A stretch of 64,000 nucleotides of DNA from a bacterium. Its GTDB lineage: Bacteria; Desulfobacterota; DSWW01. This document shows positions 49,046 to 57,808 of this stretch, in pieces. Both the position numbers and the translations under genes were made by a program. Below the pieces are notes generated by a model that worked only from the letters and a program-made list of their open reading frames with translations, searched no databases and was not told the origin of the DNA. The stretch spans positions 1 through 64,000 of the forward strand of contig JANQFG010000270.1 in NCBI GenBank assembly GCA_028277985.1, read 5' to 3'. Within the stretch, counting starts at the first letter, position 1; every line of letters begins with the position of its first letter.

Positions 49046-50616
49046 ACCTCATGCGCATGGGGGACATCCTCCAGACAACCCCCTTGATACAGGCCCTCCG
49101 GGAGAGTCGGCCTGGCGCCCGGATTTCCATGCTCTTGAACGAATCCTTCCTGGACGTGGCGAAGCGCATCGACGTGGACACCGTTCTACCGTTTCCGGTT
49201 CATTCCCTGGTCGAGGCGATTTCAGGGCAGGGGAGTCTCCTACAGGGCTATCATTGCATGACGGAGATACTCGGATCGGTGGGAGGCGAAGAGCCGTATG
49301 ATCTCGTCTTCAACCTGACCCCTTCCAAGTCGGCTGCCTCCTTCTGTTCCCTGATTGCCCATGATGCCTGCCGTGGGATGTGGCTGGGCGACGACGGGTC
49401 CTTTCAGGCTGTCGACCCGTGGGCCGCCTATCTCGTGGCCATGATGGCGAATCGCAGAACAAACCCGTTTCACCTGGTCGACATATGGATGCGAACGATC
49501 GGCCAGCGAGGGCCTCGCAAGCTGGAGATGCAGCTGTCCGCTGAGGATGTCGGCCGTGCCAGGGCTCTGTTGGCAGATTCCGGCGTGGACCCGGACCGGG
49601 ACCTGCTGGTCGGGTTTCAGGTGGCGGCGAGCCAGAAAGAGAAGTGCTGGAGCGAGAGCGAGTTCGTTCGGCTTGGACAGACGCTCCACCAGGGCCTGAA
49701 CGCCCGGGTCCTGTTGTTCGGGGTCGCGGGGGAGGCGACTTTGTGCGAGGAGATCGGCTCCAGGATCCCGGGTTCGATCAGCCTTGCAGGAAGGACCGGC
49801 CTGGGGGAGCTTGCCGGTGTTCTGAAACTTTGCCGGGTCCTCGTGACAAACGACACGGGAACGCAGCATGTGGCGGCTGCCGTGGGAACACCCGTCATCG
49901 TGATTTCGGTCGGACCCGTCTTCTTCCGGGAGACAGGGCCCTACGGAGAGGGGCATCTCGTGTTCCAGGCCCGAATGCCCTGCGCACCCTGTTCGTTCCA
50001 CGTCTCCTGCATGAACCCGGTGTGCAAGGAGAAGATTCGGGCGGAATACGTTTTCAGGGCACTCGTGGGCCTTCTGCGCGGGGAGGACGGTGTGCCCGAG
50101 GCCCTGCCTCAGGATGTGTCTTGCTATCGGTCCTCCTTCGATGAGGAAGGGTGCCTGGCATTCACACCGGAGAGCCCCTCCCTCGATGATCGACAACTTC
50201 TCGTGCACAAGGGGTTCTGGCATGCCCTCCTCGAAGACAGGTCCCCACAGGCCCCTGGGGAAGCCCCGGAGGATCGTCCCAACTGGAGCCGGCTGGAGGC
50301 GCTGTTGAGAAGGTCTTCCGGGCTCATGCATCGGATTCGAGAGGCAGGAAACGGGCAAGGCTCGAAGGCCGGGCAACTCGAGGTCTTGAGCGGCAACCTT
50401 GGGGTCGCAGAAAAGGAGATGAAGCAGCTGGCACTGGAAGTGGAGGACCTTTCGCCACTCATCCACTACCTCTTTGTTCGACGTGAGGCCCTGTCGGTCC
50501 GGGACCCCTTGAGGTTCCTTCAGGATTCTTCCTCTCTCTATTTCAACGCAGCAGAACAAATCAAGCATCGTTTCGGATGCGATCTACCAGGAAAGGAGGC
50601 GATTTCTCATGGATGA
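49024..50616 (+). CDS. Second GT9 family glycosyltransferase with helical tail
   Basis: 530 residues, GTG start at 49024 inside the preceding gene. Heptosyltransferase pattern: NLLLVNLMRMGDILQTTPLI, VFNLTPSKSAA, VGFQVAASQKEKCWSESEFV and LVTNDTGTQHVAAAVGTPVI. The cysteine cluster is CAPCSFHVSCMNPVC. The final ~170 residues are an additional helical domain also seen, shorter, in the GT9 at 45922. Two GT9 enzymes flanking a CgeB enzyme suggest stepwise building of one glycan. Confidence 0.87.
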   Translation: MQNLLLVNLMRMGDILQTTPLIQALRESRPGARISMLLNESFLDVAKRIDVDTVLPFPVHSLVEAISGQGSLLQGYHCMTEILGSVGGEEPYDLVFNLTPSKSAASFCSLIAHDACRGMWLGDDGSFQAVDPWAAYLVAMMANRRTNPFHLVDIWMRTIGQRGPRKLEMQLSAEDVGRARALLADSGVDPDRDLLVGFQVAASQKEKCWSESEFVRLGQTLHQGLNARVLLFGVAGEATLCEEIGSRIPGSISLAGRTGLGELAGVLKLCRVLVTNDTGTQHVAAAVGTPVIVISVGPVFFRETGPYGEGHLVFQARMPCAPCSFHVSCMNPVCKEKIRAEYVFRALVGLLRGEDGVPEALPQDVSCYRSSFDEEGCLAFTPESPSLDDRQLLVHKGFWHALLEDRSPQAPGEAPEDRPNWSRLEALLRRSSGLMHRIREAGNGQGSKAGQLEVLSGNLGVAEKEMKQLALEVEDLSPLIHYLFVRREALSVRDPLRFLQDSSSLYFNAAEQIKHRFGCDLPGKEAISHG

Positions 50617-51013
50617 AATCGAACTGCAAGAGACCATCATAAAGACATTGCAGGAGGCGGCGGAGGCGTGTACGGCCCTGGCCGGGTTCATTCTGCAATC
50701 GGCCAATCATCTGCGATCCGGAGAAATCCAGGAGGGGAACGAACTCCTCTCCAAGGTCCTGGATGACTTCTCCCTGCTCGTCTCGTTTCTCGAGGACGTG
50801 CGTCGATGCAAGCCTTTTGCAGAAGCAGGCAGCAAAGGGTCCTTGGAGGCCCTCGACCAGGAATCCCGCGAGATGGCGGACGTCCTGAAGATGGCGGTGG
50901 GCGCCCAGGAGAGTGAAGACTGGGTCTATCTCGCCGACATCCTGGAGTACGAGTTCTCTCAGAAGCTGGGTGCGTGGGACGGCTTGCTCAAGGAATTGTC
51001 CCGGCCCGTTTGA
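50609..51013 (+). CDS. Small helical protein of the glycosylation operon, unknown function
   Basis: 134 residues, predicted all-helical and acidic, with no membrane helix or known motif (starts MDEIELQETIIKTLQEAAEA; contains FSLLVSFLEDVRRCKPF). It overlaps the GT9 gene by 8 bases with an AAAGGAGG site, so it is part of the operon. By size and helicity it might be a chaperone or scaffold. Confidence 0.7.
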   Translation: MDEIELQETIIKTLQEAAEACTALAGFILQSANHLRSGEIQEGNELLSKVLDDFSLLVSFLEDVRRCKPFAEAGSKGSLEALDQESREMADVLKMAVGAQESEDWVYLADILEYEFSQKLGAWDGLLKELSRPV

Positions 51014-51036
51014 GTGTATGTATTCGGAGGCTTTCC

Positions 51037-52020
51037 ATGTCGCGCGTAGCCAAGAGGCGTGCGTTGCTGGGAATCGGGTTTTCGCTCCTTATGCTCTGTC
51101 TGGAACCGGACACGGCGCCGGCCGTATCCGAATCGCGCCCCTCGTACGTGCTCAAGATGTGTATCCTACCTTTCTACACATCTACATCGAGAGCGAGCCT
51201 GGACGGCGACCTCGGCCCTCTGCTCGAGGCCGCGCTCTCTGAGAACCGATGGCTAGAGCTGATCCCAGCGAAGACGGTCTACGAATGGAGCTACTCGCTC
51301 CAGCCCCAGCCGTGGCTCGTGAAGGGCATCTGGGAGGGGGGCGGCGAGAGCCGGGACGCCGAGGTCTATTTCTGGCTTCGCAAGCGGCTTCTCCAGAAAG
51401 CGAGGTCACGCTTTCCCGCTGACTATCACGTGATCGGCAGGGTGATCTCGACGGGCATGCGAAAGACCCTGGTCATAGAGGTGACGGAGCCGGGTCCCCG
51501 CAAGGCAGCGGTTTTCACCTCCACCCAGGGGGCGGACACGGCCGAGGACCTCCCGGACGCGCTGAACCGTGCCGCGGCTGAGATCGCAGGGCACCTCGAA
51601 CCCTGTTGGTCCGTCGGCTATCTCGAGGAGGTGCGGAGGCAATATCTGGGACAGGTGCGCTCCCTCGCAAGTGCCGTGTTGGAAGGGGCAGAACAATCGA
51701 AGGCCCATCCGGACAAGCTCGCAGTTCAGGTATTCCTGCTGAGCTTCTACGAGGAAGACCAACAGGCGTACGCAGCCTCTGCCAGAGAAGCGGCCGCCGA
51801 AATCGTCCGACGCTGGGACGGGCACGACGAGGCGGCACAGAGGCTCGCCGAAAGGTTGGGCGTGGATCCCTTCCTGGTGTTGTGCCGGGAACAGTCGAGA
51901 GAAGGAGACTGGTCGGGTGTCCTGACAACCGCAACGCTCGGCCAGGAGAAGAACCCCCTTCACTCGGTCGAATACGAGAGATGGCGTCTCCGGGCCAAGG
52001 AGGAACTCGAATCCAGGTGA
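51037..52020 (+). CDS. Exported protein of unknown function
   Basis: 327 residues from ATG 51037 (CGGAGG site). A signal peptide (MSRVAKRRALLGIGFSLLML, then TAPAVSES) predicts export. The mature part starts YVLKMCILPFYTSTSRASLD and has DYHVIGRVISTGMRKTLVIEV and DLPDALNRAAAEIAGHLEP, reminiscent of periplasmic proteins with the FlgT/TolB-N-like layout (low confidence), then a helical C-terminal half. It is the last plus-strand gene of the GT9/CgeB operon. No catalytic motif is seen. Confidence 0.7.
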   Translation: MSRVAKRRALLGIGFSLLMLCLEPDTAPAVSESRPSYVLKMCILPFYTSTSRASLDGDLGPLLEAALSENRWLELIPAKTVYEWSYSLQPQPWLVKGIWEGGGESRDAEVYFWLRKRLLQKARSRFPADYHVIGRVISTGMRKTLVIEVTEPGPRKAAVFTSTQGADTAEDLPDALNRAAAEIAGHLEPCWSVGYLEEVRRQYLGQVRSLASAVLEGAEQSKAHPDKLAVQVFLLSFYEEDQQAYAASAREAAAEIVRRWDGHDEAAQRLAERLGVDPFLVLCREQSREGDWSGVLTTATLGQEKNPLHSVEYERWRLRAKEELESR

Positions 52021-52189
52021 GGGGAAAAAAACTCCACAAGATAAGAAAAGGCCTCCATTCCGGCCTCTCCCGTGGGGTTCAGCCAAGACCGGTAAAGTTC
52101 AAGCAAAAGATAATACATTACGTTTAAGTATTTGAAAAAAAATATTAATTATTGGGATGAAATCCTCTTTCCGTCCCAGGCGCTTCCCT

Positions 52190-52203
52190 GGCACAGGAAT
52201 TGA
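52190..52203 (+). promoter_or_regulatory. Sigma-54 promoter upstream of the PilZ gene
   Basis: GGCAC-AGGAA-TTGA has a perfect -24 half and a weaker -12 half. The preceding 60 bases are unusually AT-rich. Confidence 0.6.
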
Positions 52204-52254
52204 ACGATCATGCGAAGAGACGAGCCAAAACCCGTTAGCCCATGGGACAGCAAA

Positions 52255-52764
52255 ATGGCCCAATTGAATATCAACAAGCGACAACAGAAGCGGTTGCCTG
52301 CGCGCCCGCTCGCTCCCTACGGAAATCCGAGAACGCCTCCCTACCGGATACTGGATATCTCCTGCTCGGGATGTCTGGTACAAAGCTCCAAGCCCTTCGG
52401 CCGTGTTGCCTCGATCGTAACCCTGGAACTGCCCGTGCCTTCGAAGGAGGAATTCTGCGTGATCAGGGCGAAGATCGTCTGGGAACGGGTCGGACCGGAC
52501 CGGGGAGGGGAGGGCGATTTTCGCTACGGCCTTTCCTTCCGGGAAATGGACAAGGCAAGCAGGACGGCCCTGAATCTCTACCTCGACTACCTGAAACGGG
52601 ATCACCACCTCAGTCAACTGGACGAGGCCTGGAGAAAAGCCAGGACGCCGAGGCACGAGGACTCTACATCGATTCTGGGCGAAGAGCCGGAAGGCGTATC
52701 GCCTTCGGTCTCGGAGGGGCCTGTCAAAGGCCGGAACGATAGCGGGAACGCATTCGTTCGATGA
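52255..52764 (+). CDS. PilZ-domain c-di-GMP receptor
   Basis: 169 residues from ATG 52255. An ATG at 52210 would add 15 residues but lies before the expected transcript start. The PilZ binding motifs are complete: RLPAR (RxxxR) and DISCSGC (D/NxSxxG), about 28 residues apart, followed by beta strands (IVTLELPVPSKEEFCV; KIVWERVG; FRYGLSFREM). The last 45 residues are hydrophilic. It should bind cyclic di-GMP and may tune motility or glycosylation. The 3' end overlaps the convergent minus-strand gene by 41 bases. Confidence 0.85.
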   Translation: MAQLNINKRQQKRLPARPLAPYGNPRTPPYRILDISCSGCLVQSSKPFGRVASIVTLELPVPSKEEFCVIRAKIVWERVGPDRGGEGDFRYGLSFREMDKASRTALNLYLDYLKRDHHLSQLDEAWRKARTPRHEDSTSILGEEPEGVSPSVSEGPVKGRNDSGNAFVR

Positions 52765-54418
52765 TGTGACGTAATCGGTGTTTGTAGGTGTGTTCCTGCA
52801 AGACCCTCTTCCTCCCTCTCTCCGCAACCGCCTCCCGTTTTCCCGGGTGTTTCAGATAGAAACGGATCAGGTCGGGGATCTCGTCCGGGTCCTCAAAGGC
52901 GATCACCTCGTGGCCGAGATCGAAAGCCTCACCCAGGGCCTGCTGCCGGTCTGTCAAGAGAAAGGCCCCACAGGCGGGCACGTCAAAGACCCGCTGATTG
53001 ACCGCTGCCCCCATCTGAAGGCTCGTGGCATTGAAGTTGATCCTGCAGCGACTGTAGAAGCCGGGCAGCTCTTTGTAATAGTCGATGGGAGGCGAAAGGA
53101 TGTCCGATCTGCCGAGAAGATCCTTCCAGCCCGTGTCCCCACGGATTTCCAGATCAAAGGCGGTAAGCTCCTTCACGCATTGCAGTCGATAGTACTGGGT
53201 GGTCTTCCAGAGCACCGCAGCCTCCAGGTCTGCCGTGGCCGAGGGGTCGAGGGCAGCGATCCGCTGCCGATCCAGGTCGCTCCCGGTCTTTATGAGCTCT
53301 TCGAAAGGGGTCCGGCGGAGACCTTCTTCCGCCAATGCCTCCACGAGGGGATGAAAGTCCGGATGAACCTTGGCGATCCACTCCTGGGTAGGCTGGACCA
53401 TGGAATTCCCCACGAACCCCACATCGCAGGGGGAGGCCGCCCGTTTCTTTCGTTTTCTGCCCCGTGGCTTGAACACGGTCTCGTCCGTTGCAAGGGGTAA
53501 ATAGGATACCGACTCGAACCCGAGGGCCTCCATGTCCGAAACATACCCTTTCTCCCAAAGGAACAGGGACACGTAAGGGGATACGTTCTCCCTGAAGGCC
53601 TTCACGATGAGTTTCGGGCTGTCCACGAACCAGGACCCGACCGGCATCTCGATCGATCGGAAGAAGGAGGTCAGGATCCCCTCCTCGTCGAAGCCGAGGT
53701 GATTGATGGTCAGAAAGAAATCGGGCCGAAAGGACACGATCTGCTCGATCATCCTCGAGGCGATCCGGTGCCCGTCTTCCCCTTTGCGGACCGGAACCCT
53801 CTGGACCCTGTGTCCCAGGCGAGCCAGGGCGCTCTCGATCTCCCGCGTCAGAAAATAGCCGAAATCGATCAGAACCACCCGGGCAACCTCTTCGACGAAC
53901 TTCTCATACTTCAACTTCTCCCACAGTCGCAGATCTGCTGCTCGACTGAGGCGGGTGACCATGGGCTGATAGTAGGCAGGGAAAGCGGAAACGGCCGGCG
54001 CCAGGCAGAACAGGGCAAGTGCAGGCATTCCGGCTTCGAGTTGCCGGCGGGTAATCTGCTGAATCGCCTTGTCGGGAGACACCCCCAGGATGAACTCGAC
54101 GTTCGGGCCGAGTTCGGCTGTCTTCCCGTATCGCTCCGAGAGTTCATGAATCTCCCTCGCTGCCTCCACCACGATGATTCTCGCTTTCGGGTATCGTCCG
54201 GCGAGGAGGGCGATATGATAGCCGAGCCCGAGTCCCAGGACGACGAGGAACCCGTCACCGTCGAACCGGAAGGCCTCCACAAGGGCCTCTGCCTCTGCCT
54301 CCGGGTCGTAGAGGCTGTGCAGGGTCTTTGAGACTCCGTTCTCACCGTTCACTTTCAGGGTGAGGTGACCGGTTCGCGTTTCCAGGACGGTAGCCGGCCC
54401 GGATGTGCAGATAGACAC
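52724..54418 (-). CDS. CgeB-type glycosyltransferase with MAF-like N-terminal domain (minus arm)
   Basis: 564 residues, GTG start at 54418 with GAAAGGGG upstream, directly after the stop of the preceding gene. N-terminal domain LHSLYDPEAEAEALVEAF and FLVVLGLGLGYHIALLAGRY is the MAF-like Rossmann segment. The transferase domain has IDFGYFLTREIESALARLGH, CDVGFVGNSMVQPTQEW, NQRVFDVPACGAFLLTDRQQ and QEHTYKHRLRHIIERM. Last gene of the minus arm. It is convergent with the PilZ gene. Confidence 0.83.
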   Translation of the reverse strand: MSICTSGPATVLETRTGHLTLKVNGENGVSKTLHSLYDPEAEAEALVEAFRFDGDGFLVVLGLGLGYHIALLAGRYPKARIIVVEAAREIHELSERYGKTAELGPNVEFILGVSPDKAIQQITRRQLEAGMPALALFCLAPAVSAFPAYYQPMVTRLSRAADLRLWEKLKYEKFVEEVARVVLIDFGYFLTREIESALARLGHRVQRVPVRKGEDGHRIASRMIEQIVSFRPDFFLTINHLGFDEEGILTSFFRSIEMPVGSWFVDSPKLIVKAFRENVSPYVSLFLWEKGYVSDMEALGFESVSYLPLATDETVFKPRGRKRKKRAASPCDVGFVGNSMVQPTQEWIAKVHPDFHPLVEALAEEGLRRTPFEELIKTGSDLDRQRIAALDPSATADLEAAVLWKTTQYYRLQCVKELTAFDLEIRGDTGWKDLLGRSDILSPPIDYYKELPGFYSRCRINFNATSLQMGAAVNQRVFDVPACGAFLLTDRQQALGEAFDLGHEVIAFEDPDEIPDLIRFYLKHPGKREAVAERGRKRVLQEHTYKHRLRHIIERMRSRYRSGL

Positions 54419-57400
54419 TTAACCCCTTTCGTTGCCTCTGCGCTCGGCGTTCCTTTCCAAAGCCGGGTCCAGTTCCGTCCCGATTGCTTCGGCCACTTGC
54501 CGGAGGTTCTCCAGAGCGTCAGGGAAGTTGTCGTCCAGGGCAACAGCCCTCTTGAGAAATTCGAAGGCCTCTTCTCCTCGCCCGAGATTGAAGAGGAGCA
54601 CCCCCATGTCGTTCATCGCCTCCGCGTTGCCGGGCTGGATCTTGGTGATCTTTTCCGAGCAGTCCAGCGCCGCCCGAAGGTCCCCGGATCCCATGTGAAT
54701 CGAGAAGAGCTCCTTGAGAATCCGGACATAGTTCGGGTCCACCTCCAGGGCTCTTTCAAAGTACATCACTGCCTGCGATATGTCCCCGAGCCGTCTATGA
54801 CACCTTCCGATGTTGAACAGAATGCTCGTCCTTTCCCTTGGGCTCATCTCCTCCTCGCCGAGGCCTTGAAGGAGCTCGATCGCCTCTGTTTCGCGCTTGC
54901 CGGCGATGTGATACAGGGCATACAGGATCCCTGCCGGCACGTCCGCTTCGCCTTCTCGCCATGCCTTTTCGAGGTACCTCCCTGCGGGTTCCAGCTTTCC
55001 GTCCTCAAGAAGAAGGGAACCCCATTCCCTGCATGCCTCCGGGTAGTCCGGGTCCATGTCCAGTGCCTCCCGGCAAAGGGCCCGGACGACCTCTTTCTTC
55101 GCTTTCCCCTTCAGCGTGTAGCTCAGACCGATGAGCTTCTTTGCCTTCAATCGGGCTTCCGGGTCGGCTCCCCAGGCCCTCGAGAACGCCTTCTCATCCT
55201 GCGTTTCCCTTTCAACCCCTGCAGCATTCGTGTAGGTCTCCGGCGTCTCGCTGTCCGTCCGGGTGACCACCCCAAAACCCCTCTCCCTCAACCTGAGAAG
55301 GAGGTCCTCCACGGCTGTTTCCACGCCCCAGTACGGCCGCGTAAAGGCTCCCAACCTCCACAGAACCCGGTTCGAGACCACGGCCAGGGTGAGCCTTCCC
55401 GCTTCCGTACGAAACGCGACCGCCCCGAGGTCCGGCGTCTTTCCGAAATGTTCCATTGATAGGGAGACCTTGTCTTGAAGTCCCTGCGCGGACGAATTGG
55501 CTACCACCGTGCAAGGGGACGAAGCCTCGAAAAAGGCCGCGTTCAGGGCGGTCGAAACATCCGTATCCGGGCCCGGGAGAATGTTTGTGACGGCGTCATC
55601 CGCGTTGTCGAAGGTGATGGTCTGAACGTCTTCTCCCTCGAAGATGCGCAACCTGTCCGAACCGTAGGGGAGCAGAACAGAGGCCTGGTAGAAACTAGGG
55701 ACAGGTTTCTCAGCACCTTCTTCCACGATCTCAAGTACTCGTTCCAGCCTGTGGCGGTAAGTGTGCTCCTCAACGGCCCTGCGGTGGGCGGCCCGGCAGA
55801 CGGCCTGCCTCGCATCGTCATTCCGGAGATAGAACTCGACCTTCTCCCTCAAGTCCTCCAGGTTCTCGTAGAGGACGATCTCCTTGTCCGGCTCGAAGGC
55901 GTCCTGAACCGCGCTCCTGCTCGCGTCCACCAGCTGAAATCCGCCGCATCCTGCCACGTAGAAGAGGGAACCGTTCGGCGAGACGGCACGGCAGGCGAGC
56001 GTGTTCGTCGCGTGATCCTGTTCCGCACGATGAATGCTCAGGTTGATTCGAGTCCGGCGATAGATTTCCGCGGCCTCGTGCGGCGGCACCACATCCCTTG
56101 TTTCGACAGACCTCCGGTCCTGGAATCCGTCCCAGTTGCCGCCGGCAACCAGGATATCCCCTTGGCCTATGATGCTGTTCACGGCTTCTTGTCTTCTCGG
56201 GAAGCCCATCCCCACGACAGAGAGGTCCCACAGGAATGAGGCTGTCTCGTCCGCAACATGGACTTCCTGGTCATCGAACCCGTGGGGCAGGTAGTGGACA
56301 TTCCGGTTCCCGTACCGCTGGTGGATCCCGACCGTGGAAGCGTCCTGCACGAAGACGTAATCGAAGAATGTGCCGAGAGGGGCGCTTCGCGTAACATCAT
56401 ACGGCTCGTCCACGAACCAGACCGCCGACGGGATTCCGATCCGACTCATCTCGTAGAGCACATCCCGCGGAATCATGTATCCTTGTACGCAGAAGATCAG
56501 ATCCGGCTCTTCCCGTCGGATGTGCTGCAGCAGGTGGTCGGGCTGGACCGCCGCCGACAAGGTGTACCTGAGATATTCCGGGTCAAACCGATGGGTCTGG
56601 CCGAGCGCCTCCTTGTGAAATGGGGTCGGAGAGAGCGGGTGGTAGACTACCGCCAGCCCGAGGGCCGTGAACGCGTTGACCAGGAAGTCGTCGATGTGAG
56701 TGTGGGGCCAGAGAAACCCGGAACCGATGTAGAAGACCTTTTTCACACCCTCTGGCGCCGTTTTCCCTCTTCCTCTCGCCCCGCGAGACGCCCCTTCCAG
56801 TGCACTTGAAAAGGCCTCTTCCCATGCTTCGCAAGCCTTGTCGATACCGAACCTCTCGCCCACGTCCTTTTCCGCGGCGGCGGCCAGCTTCTTACGCGTG
56901 AAGGGATCTTCGATCAGGGTCTTTGTCGCCTCGTACCACGCCTGTTCCGTGTGCTCGACCAGAAGCCCCGTGTCTTCGTGACGCACCGAATCCGCGTACG
57001 GCCTGCACCGCGTGTAGATTCCGGCGATGCCGGACGCCGAGTACTCCACATACTTGATGTTCGATTTGTAGAAGTTGAAGTGCTCGTCGGTGAGGGGGGC
57101 GATAGCGATATCGATACCGAGACGACCGAGCCGCTCCAGGTATTCCGAGTAGGCATATGTGTACTGCCATTCCTCGATGCCCTCCAATCCCTTGAGGGCT
57201 TCGGGCAGATAGCCCATGAACACGAGAGAAAGCCTGTCCCGGTACTCGACCGCCAGCCTCTTCAACGCGGGCAGCACGACTTCGAAATCGCCGTCATGGG
57301 TCTTGGTTCCGGAATAGCCGATTCGTGTCTTCCCGGTAGAGTTTCTCGAACGGTTAACGAACCGGAAGTCCACGGTGTTCGGGACCACGGTGACGCGATC

Positions 57401-57808
57401 GTTAAGCTCGGAGAAGCGTTCCCCCAGGGCCCGGGTCGAAACGGTCACCAGGTCGGCTTTCCGGACGGACCTTTCCACCAGATTCCGGATGGCCCTGCAG
57501 TAGTAGTTGTAAACCGGGTGGTAAGGGGGGAGGGGGTCCACGAGGTTGTCATCGATCTCATAGATGACCGGCTTGCCGTAAAGCCTCGCTTCGTCCATCA
57601 GGTCCAGGGCCTTCTGGCTGCTCGTCTTCTGTACCAGGACGATATCGCACCCGTGAACCGCGTCTCGAGGCAGTTCATAGAGATACTCGACTCTGTACCG
57701 GACCTCCCCTTTCTCAACCAGCCGGTTGAGGGGATGGTAGATCCGGATGTCGGTCGACGTGATCGGCCCCGGGACGATCACCAGGACGCGCAGGCTCCTG
57801 CCGGCCAT
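54419..57808 (-). CDS. Multidomain GT4 - CgeB-type GT - unknown domain - TPR protein
   Basis: 1129 residues. About 1-340: GT4-like (VLVIVPGPITSTDIRIYHPL; YEIDDNLVDPLPP; VVPNTVDFRFV; GYSGTKTHDGDF). About 356-705: CgeB-type transferase (FYIGSGFLWPHTHIDDFLV; AVWFVDEPYDVTRSAPLG; VAGCGGFQLVDASRSAV; EEHTYRHRLERVLEIV). About 709-870: a separate segment (YGSDRLRIFEGEDVQTITF; RPYWGVETAVEDLLLRLRE) that I cannot place; its end resembles the tail of GT2 enzymes. About 885-1125: TPR repeats (FNIGRCHRRLGDISQAVMYF, MNDMGVLLFNLGRGEEAFEF). No membrane segment. It overlaps the upstream gene by 95 bases. Confidence 0.83.
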   Translation of the reverse strand: MAGRSLRVLVIVPGPITSTDIRIYHPLNRLVEKGEVRYRVEYLYELPRDAVHGCDIVLVQKTSSQKALDLMDEARLYGKPVIYEIDDNLVDPLPPYHPVYNYYCRAIRNLVERSVRKADLVTVSTRALGERFSELNDRVTVVPNTVDFRFVNRSRNSTGKTRIGYSGTKTHDGDFEVVLPALKRLAVEYRDRLSLVFMGYLPEALKGLEGIEEWQYTYAYSEYLERLGRLGIDIAIAPLTDEHFNFYKSNIKYVEYSASGIAGIYTRCRPYADSVRHEDTGLLVEHTEQAWYEATKTLIEDPFTRKKLAAAAEKDVGERFGIDKACEAWEEAFSSALEGASRGARGRGKTAPEGVKKVFYIGSGFLWPHTHIDDFLVNAFTALGLAVVYHPLSPTPFHKEALGQTHRFDPEYLRYTLSAAVQPDHLLQHIRREEPDLIFCVQGYMIPRDVLYEMSRIGIPSAVWFVDEPYDVTRSAPLGTFFDYVFVQDASTVGIHQRYGNRNVHYLPHGFDDQEVHVADETASFLWDLSVVGMGFPRRQEAVNSIIGQGDILVAGGNWDGFQDRRSVETRDVVPPHEAAEIYRRTRINLSIHRAEQDHATNTLACRAVSPNGSLFYVAGCGGFQLVDASRSAVQDAFEPDKEIVLYENLEDLREKVEFYLRNDDARQAVCRAAHRRAVEEHTYRHRLERVLEIVEEGAEKPVPSFYQASVLLPYGSDRLRIFEGEDVQTITFDNADDAVTNILPGPDTDVSTALNAAFFEASSPCTVVANSSAQGLQDKVSLSMEHFGKTPDLGAVAFRTEAGRLTLAVVSNRVLWRLGAFTRPYWGVETAVEDLLLRLRERGFGVVTRTDSETPETYTNAAGVERETQDEKAFSRAWGADPEARLKAKKLIGLSYTLKGKAKKEVVRALCREALDMDPDYPEACREWGSLLLEDGKLEPAGRYLEKAWREGEADVPAGILYALYHIAGKRETEAIELLQGLGEEEMSPRERTSILFNIGRCHRRLGDISQAVMYFERALEVDPNYVRILKELFSIHMGSGDLRAALDCSEKITKIQPGNAEAMNDMGVLLFNLGRGEEAFEFLKRAVALDDNFPDALENLRQVAEAIGTELDPALERNAERRGNERG

